Part shown: in pieces, positions 19,961 to 30,601 of the stretch
Layout of the letters: each line of letters opens with the position of its first letter
Numbering within the stretch: position 1 is the stretch's first letter
DNA from: Saccoglossus kowalevskii
Lineage: Eukaryota; Hemichordata; Enteropneusta; Harrimaniidae
Assembly: GCF_000003605.2 (NCBI RefSeq)
Contig: NW_003156752.1
Coordinates: forward strand, 23,778-54,461
DNA: 30,684 nucleotides
Direction: 5' to 3'
Notes under the pieces: generated by a model
What the model was told of the DNA's origin: nothing
The model's input: the letters and a program-made list of their open reading frames with translations, nothing else
Database searches by the model: none
Program-made: the position numbers and the translations under genes

Positions 19961-20479
19961 GGATACTAAACAAACAATTTGCCGCTCGAAGCCGCAGTCT
20001 TGAATTCAACTCAAATGTGCTTCGAGTGAGATTGTTTTTCAAAGAAAAATGTGAGGACGATCTTTACGCATAATGAATGTCAAGGCCCTATATTTCCGCT
20101 TTTAAAAAAAGAAATGAAATAACGTGGTTATATATTGTTGATGTTCTCTGTTAAACAAATTCCAATCAAATAAGAGAGTGTGAAATAAAGAAAGTAAAAA
20201 TAAAGCCATCTTGTGTGATAACCATTAAACGCCGAATAAGACCGCGGAATGCCGATTAGGGCCAAGGAACAGCGAATGAGATAAAGATGAGTTTATAACG
20301 CGTTTCGCGTTTTCCGGAATAATTTATACAAATGGCAACGATAGTATCAACTGGTTTATTCCTCGTCTCCGTAGTGCTATACGTTTCCATGAATATAGCG
20401 TAAAACACGGCCTGGCATGTCAAAGTTCGCGCTCTGATAGTGCCCATGTGATAGAACCACCAATCGTAATAAAGTATTA
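19961..20479. other. Stretch with no supported gene
   Basis: Only short open frames and no recognised motif. The sequence is AT-rich with no clear repeats. Confidence 0.4.
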
Positions 20480-20750
20480 CACAGAGGAGGCGGCAGGAAA
20501 TTGTTCAGGGGGGTCGAGATCTGCTCACTAACCTTGTGTCGAAGGCTCGACCTTACTAGAGTGTCCGGGGGTAGCTCACCCTTAAATATTTTGAAATCTA
20601 GGTCCGCTATTTCCTGCATTTTGAGGGGCAGATTCTGTGGACAAAAAGGGTTTCAGTTTTATTTTGGAGGGGGACGCCCCGACATTTTTATAGGGGGCGA
20701 CTGCGTCCCCACCCCAACCCCGTACCGCCACCACTGTGACAAAAGCCAGA
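20480..20750. mobile_element. Possible degenerate transposable-element fragment
   Basis: G- and C-rich blocks such as CAGGGGGGTCGAG, TTGGAGGGGGACGCCCCGAC and GGGGGCGACTGCGTCCCC followed by CCGCCACCACTGTGAC resemble the end sequences of small invertebrate DNA transposons or SINEs. A 99-codon frame crosses it without a known domain. No second copy is in the window, so the call is tentative. Confidence 0.3.
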
Positions 20751-21533
20751 ACCAGAAATGCGTCACTGGCCTGTATTTAAAATCGCACCACTACATCTAA
20801 TAAAGAAATATATGGCAATTCGCGTTCTTTGACTATATGTAATATGTGAAGACCCAGGTCAACAACAAAATGCCGATACCACGCTGAGAGTGTAACTGAA
20901 ACGTAATAATTACATTGCAGAATTGTATTTAAACTGTTTACGTTGATAAAGGCAACATTAAGAATAGCTTTGAATTCCTGAACTGTCATAGCTTGGGAAG
21001 TGGTAATTGGTTCAGGTGTCCGTACCGAAAAGAACCGCTGTAGGTGTTCAATTCTTTAAAATAAAATAGTTACACATAGCAAGTACTATTGTTATTTTGT
21101 TATTTCGTATATCGCGTTTGTCTGAAGGCGTCGTGCGCCGTGATTCCGTTATCAATATAGCTGTCATATAGGATTGCGTATTTGTACAAATGCCTGTCTA
21201 AGATGCATTCATATAAGATATAACAAAATTACACTTAGAAATTAAATTTGTCGCAATTAAGTAAAAAAAAATGATTGTAGATGAGTTGATGATGTATGAA
21301 ATGTGTCTCATTCAATGCAGAACTTGACATCTATTGTTAAGTTTTCATTTCCATGCAAGCAATAAAGATGATTGATCTCCTATGTCTTTAACAGTTACTC
21401 GACCAATAATTCGTTCTGCTATGTATCTTCCTTGGTGACCAGGCTACAACTTTGTGCGACAAAAATCCATCTTTCGCGACCAGGCGTGTCGATGAAAGAG
21501 TTATATATATATATGTAGTTTGCAGTTTAAGAT
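20751..21533. other. Stretch with no supported gene
   Basis: Short open frames only. A TA microsatellite at about 21502-21515 lies just before the 21-bp satellite. Nothing else can be supported. Confidence 0.45.
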
Positions 21534-23226
21534 GTAAGCATTCACTGTGTATATGTAAGCATTTACTGTGTACATGTATAAGCGTTCTCAGTGTATATGT
21601 AAGCATTCACTGTGTACATGTAAGCATTCACTGTGTACATGTAAGCATTCACTGTGTACATGTAAACATTCACTGTGTATATGTTAGCATTCCCAGTGTA
21701 CATGTAAGAATTCCCGTCGTACATGTAAGCATTCATTGTGTACATGTAAGCATTCACTGTGTATATGTATGCATTCACTGTGTACATGTAAGAATTCCCT
21801 GTGTACATGAAACATTTACTGTGTACATGTAAGCAATCAATGTGTACACGCAAGCATGTAATATGCACATGTAAGCATTCACTGTGTACATGTAAGCATT
21901 CACTGTGTACGTGTAAGTATTCACTGTGTACATGTAAGCTTTCACTGTGTATATGTAAGCTTTCACTGTGTACATGTAAGCATTCACTGTGTACATGTAA
22001 GCATTCACTATGTATATGTAAGCATTCACTGTGTACATGTAAGCATTCACTGTGTACATCTAAGTATTCACTGTGTACATGTAAGCAATCAATGTGTACA
22101 CGCAAGCATGTAATATGCACATGTAAGCATTCACTGTGTACATGTAAGCATTCACTGTGTACATGTAAGTATTCACTGTGTACATGTAAGCTTTCACTGT
22201 GTATATGTAAGCTTTCACTGTGTGCATGTAAGCATTCACTATGTATATGTAAGCATTCACTGTGTACATGTAAGCATTCACTGTGTACATCTAAGTATTC
22301 ACTGTGTACATGTAAGCATTCACTGTGTACGTGTAAGCATTCACTGTGTACATCTAAGTATTCACTGTGTATATGTAAGAATTTGCTGTGTACATGTAAG
22401 CTTTCACTGTGTATATGTAAGCATTCACTGTGTACATGTAAGCATTCACTGTGTACATGTAAGCATTCACTGTGTACATCTAAGTATTCACTGTGTATAT
22501 GTAAGCATTTGCTGTGTACATGTAAGCTTTCACTGTGTACATGTAAGCATTCACTGTGTACATGTAAGTATTCACTGTGTATATGTAAGCATTCACTGTG
22601 TACAGGTAAGCACTCACTGTGTATATATAAACATTCAATGTGTACAGGTAACTATTCACTGTATACATGTAAGCATTATCAGTTTACATGTAAACATTCA
22701 CTGTATATGTAAGCATTCACTGTGTACATGTAAACATTCACTGTGTATATGTTAGCATTCCCAGTGTACATGTAAGAATTCCCGTCGTACATGTAAGCAT
22801 TCACTGTGTACATGTAAGCATTCACTGTGTATATGTTAGCATTCCCAGTGTACATGTAAGAATTCCCAGTGTACATTTAAGAATTCCCTGTGTACATGAA
22901 ACATTTACTGTGTACATGTAAGCATTCAATGTGTACACGTAAGCATTTTATGTGCACATGTAAGCATTCACTGTGTACATGTCATCTTTCACTGTGTACA
23001 TCTAAGTATTCACTGTGTATATGTAAGCATTTGCTGTGTATATGTAAGCATTCACTGTGTACATGTAAGTATTCACTGTGTACATGTAAGCATTCACTGT
23101 GTATATGTAAGCATTCACTGTGTACATGTAAGAATTCCCAGTGTACATGTAATCATTCACTGTGTTTATGTAAGCATTCACTGTGTGTATGTAAGCATAC
23201 ACTGTGTACATATAAGCGTTCTCAGC
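21534..23226. repeat. 21-bp satellite array, about 80 units
   Basis: Nearly 1.7 kb of a 21-bp unit with core GTAAGCATTCACTGTGTAC. Variant units carry GTAAGTATTC, GTAAGCTTTC, GTAAGAATTCCC or GTTAGCATTCCCAG. Variants recur in order: a distinctive pair (GTAAGCAATCAATGTG, CGCAAGCATGTAATATGC) occurs at 21829 and again at 22081, exactly 252 bp (12 units) apart. Because 21 is a multiple of three and the unit has few stops, long heptad-repeat frames are open on both strands, for example CKHSLCT over 303 codons forward and MYTVNAY in reverse. This is the pattern expected of a stop-poor satellite rather than a gene. Confidence 0.97.
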
Positions 23227-24332
23227 TTTTTCATAAATGGAATTTGGGTGGCGAAATATTGATATAATTGCGTTTATTGGTTTCTATAATGGAACTTGCA
23301 GTGAAAAAATACAATATCTCAAATTAAGCACAAAAAGGAAAGAGGAAATTTGGTTGGAAATAGTTAAATCGTCACGCACCACACGTTCGAATTTCACGTT
23401 GTGTAAGTTGTATGACTATACTGCAAACCTCGGGTCACGTGATCCAAAATGAATATGCACTTATTCTTATTATCAAATATTACAATTTGTTTGAACATAC
23501 TGCGTTTAGTGTAATGCTGAATTTTGGCGACTCGTTACCATGGCATTGACTCGCATGGGATAAATACTGTATAATTTAATGGACAACTAAATAACGCGTC
23601 CACTAAATGACGTCACATAACAATCCTATATTCTAACACGTGTTAAAATTTGTTCATTTCGAGAGGTCACTTCTCTCCCCTCTTCCGTCATCCAATTACA
23701 AAGGTGATGTTATGGTAAGTGCAAATAGGTTCACCGAACAGAAAGCTATTAGATACGAAGCCAATATTCCCCTTGGTGATCTAAAAATAGCTGGGCTCTC
23801 TCAAGTTTATGCATCAATCACGTATATATAGAACAATGGGCCGTACTATATGCATGTTTACCGGCCTGGAGGTGTTTGTTCTCACGTGATCTATGTGATA
23901 CAGTACACGTGTTTTTAGTTTGTTATATACGTTCCAATACGATTGTTCGTTTACTTCAGTGGGCTCGTTTATGTACGATCACTGGTGCGTGTTCGGTCTT
24001 CTTTGCTCAACTACCGATTCAGTCGACAGTTTTCTTCGCTGTCCTTTAAATATTTATCTGCTCAGTAAAAGTGTGTTACTAGTTGATTGATATTAGGGGA
24101 CAGTTTTTTTATTACACTGGTAGCTACGAACTGTGGTAAGCAAAATGGTGGGCTTATGAATAGCCAATCCCGTGGTTGAAAGCTATAATAAAATATGCGC
24201 GTAGTGTTTCGGTCATGCACGCCGTTATACAGATGCAGCGTCAGCAACCAACCGTATGAAAAAGTTATTTAAAGTGTAATGATTCGTGGAAGCAAATTGG
24301 GACAGGAATTGGTTATTTAGGTAGACATTGGT
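23227..24332. other. Stretch with no supported gene
   Basis: Open frames are 71 codons or shorter and unrecognised. A GTAAGT donor-like site follows ATG at 23712-23720 in one short frame, but no exon can be supported. It contains CACGTG boxes at 23436, 23637, 23883 and 23906 and a TGACGTCA at 23608. Confidence 0.4.
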
Positions 24333-24370
24333 TACGTCATACCACACGCAGCCTCGTTCGTGGCCAGTTG
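24333..24370 (+). repeat. Dispersed ~38-bp repeat, copy 1
   Basis: TACGTCATACCACACGCAGC followed by CTCGTTCGTGGCCAGT matches 30286-30323 with about four differences. The flanks do not align by eye. Confidence 0.7.
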
Positions 24371-24761
24371 ATTATAAACACCAACATTCTGTAATTTGCT
24401 CATTTGTTTGTATGTACGATGTGGTGACTGCGCGCGTCGTGAACCAGCCGTCTTGAACGAGCCTGCGAATTGTTGACGTAATCGGACTGAATATCACGTG
24501 TGTAAGAAAACAGCAAGCAATCTTTTATCAGAAGTAAACAAACAACAGCCAAAGATAAAATTGCAGAGCGGAGAAAATGAATAATTTGTTTCGAACCTAG
24601 AAACACGTGACTGAATATACTATACTCGCAGTACTAGTAGGTGTGCTAAAGTTGCATTTATATCTACTGATTTATGCGGGGAGGGGCTATGTGAAGTATT
24701 TAATGTCTCAATTTTCAGGTATAAATTGTTCAAACTCCGATGATTTTCAGTGGTTACAAAC

Positions 24762-24862
24762 GTTGACGATCACTTAGCCCGAATATTGTCGATCACTTGG
24801 CCCGAATGTTAACGATCACTTGGCCCGAATGTTAACGATCACTTGGCTCAAATTTTAACGAC
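24762..24862. repeat. 23-bp minisatellite, about 4 units
   Basis: GATCACTTGGCCCGAATGTT-type units start at 24768, 24791, 24814 and 24837 (23-bp steps), with a partial diverged unit after them. Confidence 0.93.
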
Positions 24863-26329
24863 CATCTTTCCATGTTTGTTTACGCCTTTGAACGGTACTG
24901 TCTAACATGACAACTATTCCGAATATAGCCGAAATAAATCGGAACAAAGTGCGAGTACCGATGCATTATCAAATATTCACGCCACTGGTGCATGCGCGTG
25001 TGTTCACAGGTTATTAAACGCGTCACGTAATACTACCCAGACTTCAGTAAAGTAATAAGAAAGATCTCAGTCTGTAATTCTAAAATGCAATGAAACTTGA
25101 ATGTTTCCTCTACATCATGAAAGTAATACCAGTGATCAGTCTTATTATGCCTGGTTCCTTTTAGATACGTGAAACGAGAGGAAAAGACCGCCGATCATCT
25201 CTGATTGCATTTCATAAACGAGACGTCGGCTTTACAATAACAACACCCTGCCGTCGCTTGATTTTAAGATACCTGCATATCAACATGAAGTTGCATCCTT
25301 GTTAGTGAACACGCTCCGCACCCCCCCCCCCCTTCAGTTTGAGATAAACGGCTGTGGTACACTGTTGATTGCATTGACAACTCAGAGTCTTAGTTAGCGA
25401 TATGGCAACGGTGCCTGATAATTGAGTGAAATCTCGGTCAAAACAACGATATCTTCGACTTAAATGTCTGAAATCAATTAGAAAATTCAAGGGGTGTCAA
25501 GTAAATATAACGGCATAGAATTGATGTCATGTTAGTGATGATAAGAAACAATGTGTTCTGAATGCCAGGCGAGATGACGTCATGATCCTCGTAAGGGTCA
25601 ATATTTCCGATATGTGGCGGGGTAGTATCATGAAAAGTAATGAGTAAAAGACAATAACGTAAAAGGTTAATCTGTGCGATAAGGTCATGGAGTCTGCGCA
25701 AACGCATCAATAAGATTACATTATTCATTAATAAAAACAATCAATCGTCAGTCAGAAACGTTCAAATAAAGCCCTCTTCATATAAGCAATGTTTTATCCT
25801 AAATGATATCGACACCGACGTGTATTTCTTCATCTGATAAAATTGATGAGTAAGCATCGAACTTTCTTCGCCAAAAAAAAAATCCTGACAAAAAAATCAA
25901 TTTGAAATCTGTCGTTAATAGGATATGCTTTTGATTTATTGTGTGAGTGATAATGCGATTGGTATTTTTTTTTCAGATATGTCCCTGGTAAAGTGCGTGT
26001 GAAGTGCGCGTGGCTGTTTTATCACCAGCAACGAGTCAGTGTGTGGATCTGTGGTTGATCCTACGCAGGACGCGTGACTAATTGGCCGTGTAATGAAAAT
26101 TAAATGACGCGTCATTAGTGCTGAGTGCTTTAACAAGACAATTGTAATCGACGAATAGGTATTGTATGGTGTAATATCCGGTGACGTCACTTTCAACCGT
26201 CAACTCAAGAAACTATACGTCTGTGTTCGCAGCAGTGCAGCGTGTGTGGTGTTACACACGGACTTGTCAAGCGTTGGTACTGGCTACTAAAACATAGCTG
26301 AGTCGAAGGATATATTAAGGCAGAACTTG
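24863..26329. other. Stretch with no supported gene
   Basis: No recognisable coding sequence. It contains a 12-base poly-C run at 25321-25332, T-runs near 25960, and TGACGTCA palindromes at 25575 and 26182. Confidence 0.4.
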
Positions 26330-26420
26330 ATACGAAAATATATAAGCAGCCTTCTGATTGGTCTGGCTGTTAGATGCTAAAGCTGGGTAGCCAATCAGGA
26401 ACAATCGTGTAAGTAGCTTT
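26330..26420. repeat. Dispersed hairpin-bearing repeat, copy 2
   Basis: CTGATTGGT at 26354 and GCCAATCAG ending at 26398 bracket the same 45-base interval as in the copy at 19383-19427, with shared flanks TATAAGCAGC and CAATCGTGTAAGTAG. One stem position differs (G:T), which an RNA stem could tolerate. Confidence 0.75.
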
Positions 26421-26829
26421 GCATTGACTCCTACGATCTCTCGTATCAGTGCAAACGTATACGCCGTTTGAGATATACGCCGTGTAAGAGATACAAGTGT
26501 GTTGATAGAAACCACGCTGTAATTATTACCTGGAACGCAATTCATCCATGCACGGCACTACTATTGGAGGATAGCGAGAATACACATCAATACAGCAGAC
26601 ACGTGGACTTATCATCGTATCGCTAGTCGCAGTTTGTGTGCAAGTTTTTTGTTAAAGGGCCCTCACTGTATTGTATACTTGAAAATAATAGCGCACATTG
26701 TTCGTAGCCTTGTCATTACGTCGAACTGAAACACGTAGTTAGAATCTGACAGTTGCGACTTGGGGGCAAACCTATTCACAACTAATATTTTATATCGAAT
26801 TAATGACACTAATTAGCTTTGACTGTGAC

Positions 26830-27350
26830 GTCCACGTTGGCAGCTATTGATCTGACAGAGAAAGGAGTTCTATTCTACGTTCGACGGAAAGCGAGCAATC
26901 TGTCATCGTCTGTCATCGGATATCACCGAATCACTACTTCTATCGAGCGAAACATAATTCGATTTGGCTGAGAGAGTAAGCTGTTCACTTTAACGTGCAT
27001 GTGGCCGGGGAACGTGTATAACTGAATCTTGTATGCGGCGTGTCGTGCGCTATTCGGGTTAGCGAAGGGGTCAGGGAACGTGTATATTGCCAGAACACAA
27101 TTCCCAACCAGTTGCGACACTAGACGATATGTAGGCGAGGTTTCGAGAACACAGTCGTACGCATCCGAGAAAATAGTGTCGCTTTCAACAGATACTTTAG
27201 CATCTCGTCACCTTTTGAGAAGCGCTATGTTAATTGCGTCGGACAACTTTACGTGTTGGTAGTTTTACCGAGTATTCGCGTTTCGTCTATTCCTCATCAC
27301 CACGCACACTAAAGGATTGCATCGACGTGGATCGGCCGTTTTTGCTCACC
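26830..27350 (+). promoter_or_regulatory. Presumed 5' flank and 5' UTR of the SLC35G1-like gene
   Basis: This region precedes the transporter start and is richer in CpG than the surrounding DNA. GGGGAACGTGTATA (27007-27020) and CAGGGAACGTGTATA (27072-27086) form a short repeat. The transporter frame is closed upstream by TAA at 27231-27233. No TATA box or initiator can be assigned with confidence. Confidence 0.3.
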
Positions 27351-28439
27351 ATGTCTAAAACGTTCGTCAACGGCGTCGCCAAGATGGGACGTCAGCAGCC
27401 GCAGGAACTCAACCGGCTTTTCAAGACGATGGAACCCGATGTTGAGGAAAGGAAAAGACCATCAGAGACGTTACAAACTAAATTCTCACGTGTTATTAAG
27501 TCACTCCTCGGCGTTAGTTTGGCTCTCTCTAGTGGTATGTGTCTTGGCCTGTCTGGTGTTTTCAGTCTGCTTGCCGTGAAGTCTGGTATAACAGAGATAC
27601 AAATCTTACTAGTACAGTCGATATGTATGGTAGTCGTTTCGCTACCATTTGTATGTTACCTGAAATTGAATTTGCTTCCTAGCAGTATCGTCGACCGCGT
27701 TATACTTTTGTCTATGGGAATTCTAGAGAATTTGGCCAACTTGGCCTATTATTACAGTATGACGTATATTTCAGGTGTCGGTGACGTCACAGCCATCTAC
27801 TGTGCCGCAGTGCCTGTTTTTACACCGCTCATGGCGAGTCTGGTGCTGCGGGAGCCATGGAAACCAGTTCGCCACGGTATATCGACTGTTTTGAGCTTAG
27901 TCGGGATTCTGCTGATCTCTTTTCCCTCAATCTTGGCCAATCGAGGTAAAACATACACCAATATCGACGTATTCAACGACTCCGTTGGCTATACCCTCGC
28001 TGTTCTCTGTGCGTTTGGTCTCTGCACGAACGCCGTTCTAGCGCGTGCGTTCACAACAGACGTTAGTATCTTCACCATATCCATATACTCGGGCCTCGTC
28101 GGAACACCTGTCAGCTTAGCGCTCAATTTCATCAAAGATAACCGCCACATGGTACCAATAAACACCGCTGAAGTTATTGGAACGCTATTCGGGAAAATCG
28201 GTTTTTATGTTATGTACTTTGCATTTCGATATCGAAGTCTTCACTATGAAGCGGCCACTACTGTTGTGCTATTAGGAAACATAGAAATTGTGGCGGCGTA
28301 TATTGGCGATGTTCTGCTGTTTCAGAATACCCCAACTTTAGTGCAACTTGTAGGCGTCGGCCTGGTGGTCGTCAGCGCTGTCTTGGTTGCCTTCATGACC
28401 GGACGTGCACATGTTAGAGAGGCCCGGGAATGGGCATAA
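27351..28439 (+). CDS. SLC35G1-like EamA-family membrane transporter
   Basis: An uninterrupted 362-residue protein. The ATG at 27351 lies in a good context (CTCACCATGT) and is the first ATG after an in-frame TAA at 27231. Residues 1-48 are hydrophilic and presumably cytosolic. About ten hydrophobic segments follow, near 52-74, 80-103, 115-133, 141-163, 172-193, 211-231, 239-260, 275-293, 301-323 and 329-349. They form two EamA repeats (about 55-193 and 212-348). PVFTPLMASLVLREPW ending TM4 is a typical EamA motif, and AATTVVLLGNIEIVAAYIGD is its counterpart in repeat two. The length fits SLC35G1 (TMEM20), known in humans as a STIM1 partner and reported as a citrate transporter. Substrate here is not shown; other SLC35G or EamA members are possible. 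The frame has no intron, so it may be naturally single-exon or a retrocopy. Confidence 0.88.
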   Translation: MSKTFVNGVAKMGRQQPQELNRLFKTMEPDVEERKRPSETLQTKFSRVIKSLLGVSLALSSGMCLGLSGVFSLLAVKSGITEIQILLVQSICMVVVSLPFVCYLKLNLLPSSIVDRVILLSMGILENLANLAYYYSMTYISGVGDVTAIYCAAVPVFTPLMASLVLREPWKPVRHGISTVLSLVGILLISFPSILANRGKTYTNIDVFNDSVGYTLAVLCAFGLCTNAVLARAFTTDVSIFTISIYSGLVGTPVSLALNFIKDNRHMVPINTAEVIGTLFGKIGFYVMYFAFRYRSLHYEAATTVVLLGNIEIVAAYIGDVLLFQNTPTLVQLVGVGLVVVSAVLVAFMTGRAHVREAREWA

Positions 28440-28817
28440 ATTTTGTCAAATATCTGTCGTCACATCCGTCGCATTATGTTGTGGCTATTTGATTGACGCC
28501 ACGGTGAGAATGTTTGTGTTATTTTTTTAGAACATCGATTCTGTCTGCTGCTCTTTTATTTGTTATTGTTATCACGGGTGGCCGTCACGTTACCACCTCG
28601 CCTTGTCGGCAACTGCTCGGCGCATGCGTGAGAATAGATTTGATATCGTTCGTGAGTAATCGGTCCCAAAATAGACTAAATCATCGAGGTCTTTCGGGAA
28701 ATTGAAAAATCATAAGCGTGCTTCATCTCTAGAAGCGGAACACTATAAATCATTGAACATGACCGTGAACGTGCTATCTATATTTTGAATATTAATTAGA
28801 ATAATTTCGTGTTTAGC

Positions 28818-28823
28818 AATAAA
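28818..28823 (+). terminator. Candidate poly(A) signal of the SLC35G1-like gene
   Basis: AATAAA lies 379 bases past the stop codon (TAA at 28437-28439) and is the first exact hexamer I find downstream. A GT-rich stretch (GTGTCATGTG, then TGTTTGTTTGTT) follows within 50 bases, as expected for a cleavage site. Confidence 0.45.
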
Positions 28824-30285
28824 TGACGCGGCCATCATTTGTGTCATGTGACACGTGTTTGTTTGTTTGTTACTGGGCTGCTTCGATGTCGTCTGTTGTA
28901 AAAAACACATTTCAATTTACGTAGGTGTCGCTTCATCAATATTTATGACTGAATTGCCAACATCGTTAAATTTTGACCCTTTCGAGCCTCTACCTCAAAT
29001 TCAGTTAAATGTGTCGAATAATAATCCCCAAATACTAATAAGTTTCATCTCTCAGATTTGCTCCAATTTTTGCGCCAAAACTATTATATCATTGTTACTT
29101 TTAAACCAAATGGTCATAATTGTCTATTGCTTTCAATTATTGATTAAAATTGGTAAAAGAATACAAAAAAATCAAGCCAGTACAAAGTAAACACGAATGA
29201 AAAGTCGATGAAAAAATATGAAACCAATCTGGCGTTGATAACTTTGTATGTTTTTGCGAGTGCCACATTCAGAGGTGAACTCGATTGTTACGTCACAAGC
29301 GAAATAATGCAATTGATTTGCGAAATAACTTTCGTCTGCGTGCATCAACTTTCACGTATTTGTATGGGAGTTACTATAGCAAGTCATTTTTGCTATAAAA
29401 AACTGTTGAATAATGTTGTATGTTTACTTTATATTCCATAATTTTACAAATTACCAACAATAATTTGTTGGTAAGGTTGATTCTGGTCTGGTTTGTTGTG
29501 ATTCAATTTGTTGGTCAGTTGGATTTCCAATATTTACACGCGCTAATACTATGCATTTCACAAAGGCGTAAATTTGTTTTATATAAATATTTATGTTTTT
29601 AAAACTCTGATTGAAGGAAACCCGCCAACAACTCATTGGCATACTTACATAGCCAATAAAAGCGTTTCCTTCACATTTGAATGGAGCACGAATATTTTCC
29701 GGGTAAATGTTTTATAAATATTTAATAAATGTTCATAAAACCAATTCATGTCTTTATGAAATGCACAGTATTCCATACATTGTATCAAACAATATGGTGT
29801 ACAATTCTTTACACAAAGAAAAAATGTGTTTGTCTGTTAAGTGTGTTTTTATTATTAATTGCCACGAAAAGTCACAGTTTGAAAAAAAAAACATATTTGA
29901 TTTCAGTATTTGCCTTGAATTGTCGTCTGCGCTCTACCACGCGCCCTAATTTGCATGTAATATGTCAAATGTGAAGAATTGAATAAATTAATACTGAATT
30001 CACTCAATCTTTTCGTGTGGTTTAATTTGTACGTCGGCGTTGGTGTCACTTATGATCAGTCGTCTTGTTCAACATCTACCTTTCGGATTGTCATGCCAAC
30101 AAGAACTGTACTGAAACGCAGGTGGCAGGTGAAGTGAATAATGAAACAGTCTAACAACGATAACCGTAGTCTTTGCTCAATGTTCCGTTCTTGTTATTTT
30201 CACAGGATAATTTCTCAGAAAAAAATCGTTGATCAAATCATCGGTTTGTCGTCTTGTGGGTTTCAGTCAGTATCAAGCGTCCGAT
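28824..30285. other. Stretch with no supported gene
   Basis: AT-rich. The longest open frame (28855-29190, 111 codons) lacks an ATG start and shows no domain. A perfect hairpin lies at 29451-29474, listed separately. Otherwise nothing can be supported. Confidence 0.45.
29451..29474. repeat. Perfect 10-bp hairpin
   Basis: TTACCAACAA and TTGTTGGTAA are exact complements with a TAAT loop. There is no T-tract or gene context to suggest a role. Confidence 0.85.
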
Positions 30286-30323
30286 TACGTCATACCACCT
30301 GCAGCCTCGTTCGTAGCCAGTCG
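30286..30323 (+). repeat. Dispersed ~38-bp repeat, copy 2
   Basis: TACGTCATACCACCTGCAGC followed by CTCGTTCGTAGCCAGT matches 24333-24370 in the same orientation. Confidence 0.7.
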
Positions 30324-30601
30324 TGAAACAATCACTGCAACCGTCGACCAAATATGTATATATATATATCAATCACACCACTGCATGACGGGTAAATGTG
30401 TGTTTCGCAACACCGCGAAACCCTGAAAAAAGCTGCATTCGTTACCGTCTGCGAACGAACCGACAATGTTGATGACGTTGTCGGACATAATATCAACGGC
30501 ACCGGAAATTATTTACTGTAGTACCTAACTGTTATTATTACTGTCACTCTATATTAATCGTTGCCACATATTTCCCCACCAAACATTCATATGCTCAAGC
30601 A

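Noticed and set aside
21801..22712. 303-codon forward frame with heptads CKHSLCT as a Cys-rich protein
   Set aside because: It is a by-product of the stop-poor 21-bp satellite; overlapping forward frames and antisense frames (up to 185 codons) are equally open, and it begins and ends inside the repeat.
21534..23226. CRISPR-like array
   Set aside because: Units are contiguous 21-mers with no unique spacers. The same holds for 1-409 and 19727-19960.
27234..27350. N-terminal extension of the transporter from a TTG at 27234
   Set aside because: The window is eukaryotic and the first in-frame ATG is 27351 in a good context; the extension follows directly after an in-frame TAA and is not hydrophobic or conserved-looking.
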